Shown: positions 1 to 4,728 of the stretch, in pieces
How the letters are laid out: each line of letters starts with the position of its first letter
How positions within the stretch are numbered: the first letter of the stretch is position 1
Assembly: GCA_017391435.1 (NCBI GenBank)
Contig: JAFOYS010000005.1
Coordinates: 1-6,578 of the forward strand
Reading direction: 5' to 3'
Source of the DNA: Alistipes sp.
Lineage (GTDB): Bacteria > Bacteroidota > Bacteroidia > Bacteroidales > Rikenellaceae
Length of the DNA: 6,578 bases
Notes under the pieces: model-generated
Database searches by the model: none
The model's input: the letters and a program-made list of their open reading frames with translations, nothing else
Told to the model about the DNA's origin: nothing
Program-made: the position numbers and the translations under genes

Positions 1-437
1 ATCAAAACCCAAATCGACTGGAGATAATAACCCTGCTCACAAGGGCATTCTTTCTCGGCTTGGGGTATTTCGTTCACCAAACTAAGAGTGGAGATAATAG
101 TCGGCAGTGCGAACTGACAAACAAGTTTATAGAACTCGTTGAGAGGAACTATACAAAACATCGTGAATTGAAATTTTATGCCGAAAAACTATCACTGACC
201 CCAAAACACATCTCACTTGTTGTCAAACGATCAAGTGGCAAGAGTGCGACAGAGTGGATTGAAAAGTATGTCATCATTGACGCAATAACCCAACTCACCT
301 CAACCGACAAGTGTATCAAAGAGATAGCATACAACCTCGGTTTTCCGTCACAATCCTTCTTTGGTAAATATTTTAGCAGAATTGTAGGCACTTCGCCCGC
401 CGAGTATCGCAAAGCGCATAAAAAAATAGTGGACTGA
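1..437 (+). CDS. AraC-family transcriptional regulator, C-terminal part (5' end outside window)
   Basis: The reading frame is already open at the left edge (codons from base 3), so the TTG at 60 is not a real start and the gene begins upstream. The visible part ends with the paired helix-turn-helix DNA-binding domain of AraC/XylS regulators. The first HTH lies around 'LKFYAEKLSLTPKHIS'. The second lies around 'IKEIAYNLGFPSQSFFGKYF' and is followed by the family signature 'G-T-SPAEYRK'. The residues before it ('LLTRAFFLGLGY') resemble the helical linker between an N-terminal cupin-like sensor and the HTH in Bacteroidales AraC proteins. The sensor domain is missing from the window, so the ligand and targets cannot be read. 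The stop codon lies inside the stem of the downstream terminator hairpin. The family assignment is firm; the regulon is unknown. Confidence 0.93.
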   Translation, partial: QNPNRLEIITLLTRAFFLGLGYFVHQTKSGDNSRQCELTNKFIELVERNYTKHRELKFYAEKLSLTPKHISLVVKRSSGKSATEWIEKYVIIDAITQLTSTDKCIKEIAYNLGFPSQSFFGKYFSRIVGTSPAEYRKAHKKIVD

Positions 438-463
438 TGCAAAGCACAGTCCACTATTTATTA
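424..463. terminator. Bidirectional intrinsic terminator between convergent genes
   Basis: A perfect 13-bp inverted repeat pairs 424-436 (AAATAGTGGACTG) with 447-459 (CAGTCCACTATTT). Inside it, TGC (438-440) can pair with GCA (444-446) around an AAA loop, leaving A437 bulged. On the plus strand the stem runs into TTTATT; on the minus strand it ends in six T. It therefore can stop both the AraC gene (whose TGA at 435-437 is in the stem) and the leftward gene ending at 474. Confidence 0.88.
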
Positions 464-473
464 AGCATTTAGA

Positions 474-767
474 CTACTCCTCCTTAAGACCAGCAATCTC
501 AGAGAGTTTCTCAAACAACTCACCAAAAGCTGAGTTCAACTCCTGACGCAGTGCAGCATAGTGCTTACGAACAAGAGATGGGTTGTGAGGCTCTGCAGGG
601 TTGTTTGCCTTAACATAGAGAGCATTGCGAAGCTCTACACCCTGCTGCATAATTGCAAAAATCTCCTTATCCTTTGTTGGCTGATAGTAGATAGCCATAT
701 TGCAATCAAACACCAACTCCTCAAGACAGTAGTCAATCTCTTTCTTCAGAATTCTTAAATTTGCCAT
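474..767 (-). CDS. Conserved-looking hypothetical protein, 97 aa, helical, cytoplasmic
   Basis: This small leftward gene reads ATG (765-767) to TAG (474-476). The product is 97 aa, rich in Glu, Lys, Leu and Ala, predicted by eye to be mostly alpha-helical, with no signal peptide or membrane segment. It starts 'MANLRILKKEIDYCLEELV', has a mid-protein 'ELRNALY' segment, and ends in an amphipathic 'GELFEKLSEIAGL' helix. It resembles small proteins I recall as widespread in Bacteroidales and of unknown function; I cannot give a domain number. A very good promoter lies just upstream and a strong terminator just downstream, so it appears to be a monocistronic gene. This, with the clean codon pattern, argues that it is real and expressed. 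No function is assigned. Confidence 0.85.
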   Translation of the reverse strand: MANLRILKKEIDYCLEELVFDCNMAIYYQPTKDKEIFAIMQQGVELRNALYVKANNPAEPHNPSLVRKHYAALRQELNSAFGELFEKLSEIAGLKEE

Positions 768-811
768 AATTAAAACTATTATTTGTTAAACACTTTTATT
801 CAATTATAGAG

Positions 812-842
812 CAAAGATAAGAAAACATTGCGAGAAAACAAA
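812..842 (-). promoter_or_regulatory. Bacteroidota-type promoter for the 97-aa gene
   Basis: On the minus strand, TTTG (839-842) is followed after exactly 19 bases by TATCTTTG (812-819). This fits the Bacteroidota primary sigma consensus TTTG-N19-21-TAnnTTTG. The expected transcription start is near 806, giving an AT-rich leader of about 40 nt before the ATG at 767. The -33 element lies only a few bases past the stop codon of the preceding OmpA-like gene, so the two leftward genes can be transcribed independently. Confidence 0.8.
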
Positions 843-846
843 GGTT

Positions 847-1695
847 TTAACGATTTTTTCTTTTATGGCGGTGCTCTTTCTCTGGCACCTCGACAATTAT
901 ACCTGTCTCATCAGTCTCAACAACTGCCACAGGATATGGTTTTTCTTTAGGCTGAGGTTTAGCCTCGGCAACAGGCTGTGGAGTCGGCTTTGGGGCTGGC
1001 TGTGGTGGTTTTACAGTATAAGTTTTCTCCACAACACTATCCTTAGTATATGCTATTTTCAGAGCCGCGTGACGCATAGGTGGCAGTATTGTTGTCTTAA
1101 AGAGCATCCAAGTTTTTGGCAATTTCATAAGTTCTGCCTGCTTCTCTGCTTCGCTATGGCTCTCACTGCCTAAAATAGCGATAACCTCCTCCTTATTGTC
1201 TATATCCATCCCCTCTACTGTAGGTATACAGTCGGTCCAGAGATAGGCGTGCGCGGATGTGGTCAGCTTATAGTCCTTACAGTGAGTAGAGATATAATCT
1301 GCCACGACCTGTGCTCGAGCAGTAGCAAGTGTCAGATTTTTAGACTCTAAACCATCTGGAGAGGCATATCCAACAACCTCGATTGATGTTACGTGCATTG
1401 TGGTATCCGCAGCATTTGCCGCAAAGCGTTTTAAGGCCGCAATAGTCTCCGCATTATTGGCAAAAGATGCCTGCAGATTTGAGCTGTTAATAGGGAACAT
1501 CATCTCAAACTGCACGCTCGAGCTCTGAGCATTGCGTACAAGATAACGCTCTACAACCTTATCACCACTCTGAACCTTAGAGATGAGCAGAGAATCTCTC
1601 TTTGCTCCAGTAGCTACCAGAGGCACTGCCAACAGTAGCATCATAATAGAAATTGTAAACTTTTTCACAACAGTAAATATTTTGGTTTTCGCCAT
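847..1695 (-). CDS. Exported OmpA-like (peptidoglycan-binding-like) envelope protein with Pro-rich tail
   Basis: The 282-aa product has an N-terminal signal peptide: basic 'MAKTKIFTVVKK', a hydrophobic core at 13-28 and probable cleavage near residue 31. Residues about 61-216 look like the OmpA C-terminal-type domain in its Bacteroidota form. Visible pieces are 'FPINSSNLQ' (67-75), a helix 'NAETIAALKRF', 'IEVVGYASPDG' (105-115), 'NLTLATARAQVVADYI' (120-135) and 'ILPPMRHAALKIAY' (203-216). The last piece matches the 'iFPxmRxAxi' ending seen in OmpA-like proteins encoded near Bacteroidales fimbrial loci. Residues 229-255 form a Pro/Lys-rich linker, followed by an acidic stretch and a very basic tail, 'HRHKRKNR'. 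No beta-barrel is present, so it is probably periplasmic or outer-membrane attached. It is divergent from the flavoprotein gene. The peptidoglycan ligand is inferred from the family only. Confidence 0.85.
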   Translation of the reverse strand: MAKTKIFTVVKKFTISIMMLLLAVPLVATGAKRDSLLISKVQSGDKVVERYLVRNAQSSSVQFEMMFPINSSNLQASFANNAETIAALKRFAANAADTTMHVTSIEVVGYASPDGLESKNLTLATARAQVVADYISTHCKDYKLTTSAHAYLWTDCIPTVEGMDIDNKEEVIAILGSESHSEAEKQAELMKLPKTWMLFKTTILPPMRHAALKIAYTKDSVVEKTYTVKPPQPAPKPTPQPVAEAKPQPKEKPYPVAVVETDETGIIVEVPEKEHRHKRKNR

Positions 1696-1712
1696 AAGAC
1701 TACCAAAAACCG

Positions 1713-1728
1713 TGCAATCAATATTGCA
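1713..1728. repeat. Short dyad, possible operator in divergent spacer
   Basis: TGCAAT (1713-1718) and ATTGCA (1723-1728) form an inverted repeat with a 4-base spacer, in the 66-bp gap between the divergent OmpA-like and flavoprotein genes. Its right arm covers the -33 element of the flavoprotein promoter, the position expected of an operator. Six-base arms can arise by chance, so the regulatory role is only inferred. Confidence 0.35.
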
Positions 1729-1754
1729 TTATTTACAAATCTTGACTATCTTTG
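1724..1754 (+). promoter_or_regulatory. Promoter of the flavoprotein-adenosyltransferase operon
   Basis: TTGC (1724-1727), 19 bases, then TATCTTTG (1747-1754) fits the Bacteroidota TTTG / TAnnTTTG consensus; the -7 octamer is identical to that at 812-819 on the other strand. The expected start of transcription is about 1759-1761, at or next to the ATG at 1762. The mRNA would be leaderless or nearly so, and no Shine-Dalgarno is visible. Confidence 0.65.
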
Positions 1755-1761
1755 TGCCATT

Positions 1762-3045
1762 ATGGAAGAGATTTTAGACAATATCCCTGAGCAGCAGGCC
1801 TATGATGTTATTGTCATCGGAGCAGGTGCCGCTGGTATGATGGCAGCTGGAACGGCTGCACGCAATGGCTCAAAGGTACTCCTTCTTGAGAAGATGGAGA
1901 AACCTGCGCGTAAAGTTCGTATTACTGGTAAGGGTCGTTGTAACCTTACAAATGAGCGAGGCATTGAGGAGTTTGAGGCCAATGTGCGTACAAACTACGA
2001 CTTTCTAAAGGTCGCTTACTCAGAGTTTAACAACCGCGCAACAATGCAGTTCTTCAAGCGTATGGGTGTAAAACTTGTTACCGAGCGCGGTGATCGAGTA
2101 TTCCCTGAGAGCGGCAAGGCTGCCGATATTGCCAATGCACTGGAGTTCTACTGCAGAGATTACGATGTTGAGATTCGCTGTCACACTCGCGTGTCGGGCA
2201 TTGTCACTCTTGGCAATAAGGTTCTGGGTGTCAAGTACTTCAACAAGCGCGGCTTTGAGCGCAAGGTAGAGGCTCCGAATGTAATTATTGCTACAGGAGG
2301 TATCTCATACCCACGCACAGGTTCTACGGGCGATGGCTATCTATTTGCAGACTCTGTGGGTCATACTATTGAGGATGTGCGCCCATCTCTCACTGCCCTT
2401 GTAACATCTCATCCGCAGGCGCAGTTTATAAACGATGTACTGCTGCGTAACACTACTGTCCGCCTTGTTATTGACGGAGAGGTTAAGGGAGAGGAGTTTG
2501 GCGAGGTTAGCTTCTCTGACCGTGGTATTGAGGGTGCAGCAACGCTCCGCCTTAGCCGCGATGCTGTAGATGGTCTAACAGAGGAGAAGAGCGTAAAGCT
2601 TGAGCTTGACCTTAAGCCTGCCCTTGACGAGGAGACACTCCGCAACCGCATCAAGCGTGAGATTGCCGAGATGGGTCCTGAGGAGTTCTTTGCAGAGCTT
2701 GTTCGCCGACTTGTACCAAAACCACTTGTAGTGCCTATCTGCAAGGAGATTGATGTACACTCACGCCTCTATATCAGTAAGGTTGCTGACAAGGAGTTTG
2801 AGCGACTTATCAAGGTACTCAAGAGCTGGAGCTTCCCTATCTCTGACTACGCATCGTTTGACTATGCTATTGTCACTGCTGGTGGCGTTAAGTGTAGCGA
2901 GGTTAATGAGTATACTATGGAGTCTAAGCTTATCAAGGGACTCTACTTTGCCGGAGAGGTACTTGACATAGATGCAAATACGGGTGGATACAACCTCCAG
3001 ATTGCATTCTCTACAGGTCACCTGGCGGGTCTACTAAAAAAGTAA
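1762..3045 (+). CDS. BaiN/YhiN (HI0933)-family NAD(P)/FAD-dependent oxidoreductase
   Basis: The 427-aa product is close to the usual family length of about 400-420. The N-terminal Rossmann fold binds FAD: 'YDVIVIGAGAAG' with GxGxxG at 20-25, and Glu43 at the end of beta-2, expected to bind the adenine ribose. The family hallmark 'KVRITGKGRCNLTN' is at 51-64. Further signatures are 'VIIATGGISYPRTGSTGDGY' in the middle, 'AIVTAGGV' and 'TMESKLIKGLYFAGEVLD' near the end, and 'TGGYNLQIAFSTGHLAG' at the C-terminus. The family includes E. coli YhiN and clostridial BaiN, which acts in bile-acid 7-dehydroxylation; the substrate of most members is unknown and this one should not be assumed to act on bile acids. 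ATG 1762 is the only start that keeps the FAD motif. It is the first gene of a three-gene operon, 4 bp before the next start codon. Confidence 0.95.
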   Translation: MEEILDNIPEQQAYDVIVIGAGAAGMMAAGTAARNGSKVLLLEKMEKPARKVRITGKGRCNLTNERGIEEFEANVRTNYDFLKVAYSEFNNRATMQFFKRMGVKLVTERGDRVFPESGKAADIANALEFYCRDYDVEIRCHTRVSGIVTLGNKVLGVKYFNKRGFERKVEAPNVIIATGGISYPRTGSTGDGYLFADSVGHTIEDVRPSLTALVTSHPQAQFINDVLLRNTTVRLVIDGEVKGEEFGEVSFSDRGIEGAATLRLSRDAVDGLTEEKSVKLELDLKPALDEETLRNRIKREIAEMGPEEFFAELVRRLVPKPLVVPICKEIDVHSRLYISKVADKEFERLIKVLKSWSFPISDYASFDYAIVTAGGVKCSEVNEYTMESKLIKGLYFAGEVLDIDANTGGYNLQIAFSTGHLAGLLKK

Positions 3046-3049
3046 CACT

Positions 3050-3568
3050 ATGAAGCATAGTGGCAGAAATATCAAACAGCGACTTTACGGACTAACCCTC
3101 ATCGGTAACCGTCTGTCGCGCGTTCGCCACTTTCGCGGCCACGGAGTCCATTCGCCATTTGTCTACTCGCTTGTCCGTAAGGTCTTTATGCGTAAAACCC
3201 ATATAGACAGTACATCTATAGAGCTATACAACAAGCTCATAGCGCTAAATTTTCCTACTCGCAGAGCTATGGAGTTGCAGAACATACAGCACTTTGTAGG
3301 CTACAAGACATATAGCATAGACAGTACCCTCTGCAGCGCCGAGTTCAATATTCTCACTGCTGCACTGGACTGTGAACAGACCCTTCAGGCCGTTAATAAC
3401 GCTACACAATCAGGCACGACAGTTGTTGTTGCTATGCCATATATAAATAAGGAGAGAGATATGATGTGCCGAGAGATTATAGCCTCGCACCGCTCAACAA
3501 GCGTTGACAATAGCGGCTACATTATATTTTTTAATAACCACCTTCCAAAACAACACTACCGCTTATGA
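3050..3568 (+). CDS. Short SAM-methyltransferase-like protein of Bacteroidota 'GHGVHSPF' type, probably lacking the SAM core
   Basis: The 172-aa product carries 'RGHGVHSPFVYSLV' at 29-42. As I recall it, this is the N-terminal hallmark of a Bacteroidota family annotated as class I SAM-dependent methyltransferases. It ends 'GYIIFFNNHLPKQHYRL', which matches the 'lGlvFF..l.KQHy' ending of the same family. Between these ends the usual Rossmann part should contain a Gly-rich 'ElGtxxGxS' loop followed by an acidic strand. Here the sequence passes from 'FPTRRAMELQNIQHFVGYKT' to a short 'GTTVVVAMPY' strand with no Gly-rich loop, and the protein is some 50-80 aa shorter than I expect for relatives. 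The frame is intact and coupled to its neighbours (4 bp after the flavoprotein stop, ATGA overlap with the next gene), so it is probably expressed but may not methylate. The family link is from memory. Confidence 0.75.
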   Translation: MKHSGRNIKQRLYGLTLIGNRLSRVRHFRGHGVHSPFVYSLVRKVFMRKTHIDSTSIELYNKLIALNFPTRRAMELQNIQHFVGYKTYSIDSTLCSAEFNILTAALDCEQTLQAVNNATQSGTTVVVAMPYINKERDMMCREIIASHRSTSVDNSGYIIFFNNHLPKQHYRL

Positions 3569-4122
3569 AACTCTATACCAAGGGGGGCGACAAAGGCACA
3601 ACATCTCTTATCGGTGGCCAGCGCGTTGCCAAAAATGATATCCGCGTAGAGGCCTATGGCACTGTAGACGAACTTACAGCCCATATCGCACACTTTGCCG
3701 ATAGACTTTCGCTCAGCTGTAAAGATATTGCTACCGATATTATCCCGGATATTGTGCGAATCAACTCAGCACTGATGACCGTAGAGGCTCACCTTGCTGT
3801 GGGTGAAGGCGGTGCAGATAAGATCGCTCCGCTTCCAGACGAGATTGTCGAGTGGATCGAGAGCCGTATTGATGCCCTACAAGCAGAGCTAAAGCCAATT
3901 ACCTGCTTTACTATCCCTGGTGGCTGCGAGATGACCTCGCTCTGCCATATCTGCCGTACAGTCTGCCGCCGTGCCGAGCGCCGTGCAGTAGATGTAGCCC
4001 AGAGCTACGGCGTGGATAAAAATAGCCTTCTGCTACTCAACCGCCTGTCAGACTACTTCTATGCCCTCGGCCGAGTTCTGTGCGACAAACTCGGAGAGAA
4101 AGAGTCCCTCTGGACAAAATAA
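3565..4122 (+). CDS. pduO: Cob(I)yrinic acid a,c-diamide / cob(I)alamin adenosyltransferase, PduO type
   Basis: The 185-aa product transfers the 5'-deoxyadenosyl group of ATP to cob(I)alamin or cobinamide, giving adenosylcobalamin (EC 2.5.1.17), in the cytoplasm; the family is usually trimeric. The ATP-binding motif 'YTKGGDKGTTSLIGG' is at 4-18, followed by 'RVAKNDIRVEAYGTVDEL' at 20-37. The second hallmark is 'FTIPGGCEMTSLCHICRTVCRRAERRAV', beginning near residue 115 (written here across two family motifs, PGG and CRTVCRRAER). The last is 'LNRLSDYFYALGR' near 154-166. The length is typical and all key Arg, Asp and Lys positions appear present. It is the last gene of the operon; its ATG overlaps the upstream TGA (ATGA), suggesting translational coupling. 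The symbol follows the family name, without implying a propanediol microcompartment. Confidence 0.95.
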   Translation: MKLYTKGGDKGTTSLIGGQRVAKNDIRVEAYGTVDELTAHIAHFADRLSLSCKDIATDIIPDIVRINSALMTVEAHLAVGEGGADKIAPLPDEIVEWIESRIDALQAELKPITCFTIPGGCEMTSLCHICRTVCRRAERRAVDVAQSYGVDKNSLLLLNRLSDYFYALGRVLCDKLGEKESLWTK

Positions 4123-4135
4123 TTCTCAAAAACTA

Positions 4136-4164
4136 TTTTATTTCCGAAAAAATTCCTATATTTG
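4136..4164 (+). promoter_or_regulatory. Putative promoter for the surface lipoprotein gene
   Basis: TATATTTG (4157-4164) is an exact match to TAnnTTTG. The -33 part is weak: TTTT at 4136-4139, 17 bases upstream instead of 19-21. The implied transcript would start near 4170 and have a leader of about 200 nt before the ATG at 4369. It is the best promoter match in this gap; a poorer one, TAATTTTT at 4344-4351, would give a leader of only about 13 nt. Confidence 0.5.
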
Positions 4165-4183
4165 CGCTGAGATACAGCAAATT

Positions 4184-4264
4184 ATGAGGAGTATTTTCAC
4201 ATACAACAAAATATCCCTTCTCCGAAAATTCGGGGGGGGGATTTTCGCACCTACAACTCTCTAA
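4184..4264 (+). other. Possible 26-codon leader ORF containing the G9 tract
   Basis: An ATG at 4184, about 14 nt after the predicted transcription start, opens a 26-codon frame: 'MRSIFTYNKISLLRKFGGGI' then FAPTTL and TAA. The three Gly codons are the G9 run, so any change in its length would change the frame. With one G more the frame stays open to TAA at 4351-4353; with one fewer to TAA at 4344-4346; both end just before the lipoprotein ATG. No Shine-Dalgarno is visible and the peptide matches nothing I know, so translation is unproven. Confidence 0.2.
4223..4247 (+). repeat. G9 homopolymer in the loop of an inverted repeat
   Basis: Nine consecutive G (4232-4240) sit between CGAAAAT (4223-4229) and ATTTTCG (4241-4247), which are perfect reverse complements. 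The RNA could form a 7-bp, AT-rich stem with an 11-nt loop exposing the G run. Long G runs are prone to slippage during replication, and in other bacteria they serve as phase-variation switches. Whether this one varies cannot be seen from one sequence. Confidence 0.6.
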
Positions 4265-4289
4265 TTTACAACATTTTACAGACTTCAAA

Positions 4290-4320
4290 GGCGATAAGAA
4301 CAATCTTACCGCCCGCTTTT
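4290..4320 (+). terminator. Terminator-like hairpin (operon end or leader attenuator)
   Basis: GGCG-A-TAAGA (4290-4299) pairs with TCTTA-C-CGCC (4304-4313) around an ACAA loop, with one A/C mismatch, and CGCTTTT follows. This is a moderate intrinsic terminator with a short U tract. It could end the adenosyltransferase operon about 170-190 bp after the last stop codon. If the promoter at 4136-4164 is used, it instead lies within the leader of the lipoprotein mRNA and could attenuate it. No other stem of this strength is visible in the 246-bp gap 4123-4368. Confidence 0.4.
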
Positions 4321-4368
4321 CTATGCATATATACAAACAATTATAATTTTTAACAAAACTTACACATT

Positions 4369-4728
4369 ATGAAAAACTTGATTAAATTTTTCATAACAGC
4401 GACCATTCTGTTCACAGCATCGTGTACATCAAAGGATTTAGACTCTTCTATCGCTGGAGGGAGTACTATTGAGGTATTCTTCACTACTAATCTTGCAGAT
4501 AGTGACACGCGCACATACAACAGTGGCTCACACGTAGACAAATTGTACTACTTTGTTTGCGATAGCGACAATCGCATTCTTAGCGACCTATGCGGAACTT
4601 GTAACGAGAAAGTTGACGAAAAATTCAGCTTCACATTGTCTCTTCTTAGGGGAATGGAGTACAACATCTATTTCTGGGCTAAGAAAGATGGTATTTACTC
4701 AGTAGAAAAACGGTGTTGTATCTATTGA
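4369..4728 (+). CDS. Surface lipoprotein, DUF6562/fimbrillin-like, N-terminal fragment before frameshift
   Basis: The gene starts at ATG 4369 with a lipoprotein signal peptide: 'MKNLIKFFITATILFTASC' with Cys19 as the lipidation site (lipobox T-A-S-C, acceptable in Bacteroidota). A Ser/Asp-rich spacer follows. From about residue 47 the sequence 'TRTYNSGSHVDKLYYFVCD' and then 'SLLRGMEYNIYFWAKKDG' are the opening strands of a DUF6562-type domain, found in Bacteroidales surface lipoproteins related to fimbrillins. After Glu113 the frame leaves the family pattern and stops at 4726-4728 after six unrelated residues. Removing one A from the A5 run at 4706-4710 joins it to the long open frame that follows. 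The fragment alone would be a 119-aa lipoprotein with an incomplete domain. It is listed separately because the DNA as given encodes it so. Confidence 0.85.
   Translation: MKNLIKFFITATILFTASCTSKDLDSSIAGGSTIEVFFTTNLADSDTRTYNSGSHVDKLYYFVCDSDNRILSDLCGTCNEKVDEKFSFTLSLLRGMEYNIYFWAKKDGIYSVEKRCCIY
4705..4711 (+). other. Frameshift site in A5 run splitting the lipoprotein gene
   Basis: The sequence G-AAAAA-C read in the upstream frame is GAA AAA CGG and leads to TGA 15 bases later. With four A it would read GTA GAA AAC GGT (V-E-N-G) and continue 'VVSIDYSENNIEANNGD' in the downstream frame. The shift is one extra base. The downstream frame has no stop for the remaining 1.87 kb, so the event is recent, a sequencing or assembly error, or a recoding site. 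Confidence 0.85.

Noticed and set aside
60..437. TTG at 60 as the start of the AraC gene
   Set aside because: The same frame is open without a stop to the left edge and encodes family-like sequence, so the gene is truncated by the window, not started there.
1871..1878. CAAAGGTA, a minus-strand TAnnTTTG match inside the flavoprotein gene, as promoter of the OmpA-like gene
   Set aside because: No -33 element lies at the right distance and it is about 175 bp inside coding sequence; the promoter of that gene was not identified.
1800..3021. Several open frames on the minus strand and in other plus frames across the flavoprotein gene
   Set aside because: They are antisense or out-of-frame shadows with Ser/Arg-rich or low-complexity products and no family resemblance, while the flavoprotein frame has strong motifs throughout.
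4116..4139. AAAATA / TATTTT inverted repeat just after the adenosyltransferase stop as a terminator
   Set aside because: The stem is six A-T pairs only, too weak to act as an intrinsic terminator.
4061..4264. 67-codon plus-strand frame running out of the adenosyltransferase gene
   Set aside because: Its first half is an out-of-frame shadow of the enzyme's C-terminus. Only the part from the ATG at 4184 was kept, as a low-confidence leader ORF.
4133..4336. 67-codon minus-strand frame in the intergenic gap
   Set aside because: Its product contains the complement of the G9 run as Pro-Pro-Pro and has no recognisable features; no promoter faces it convincingly.
4702..4728. Programmed -1 ribosomal frameshifting at the A run
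   Set aside because: The needed change is +1 (or -2). A -1 shift leads into a frame that does not continue the protein family, and no heptamer is positioned for it.
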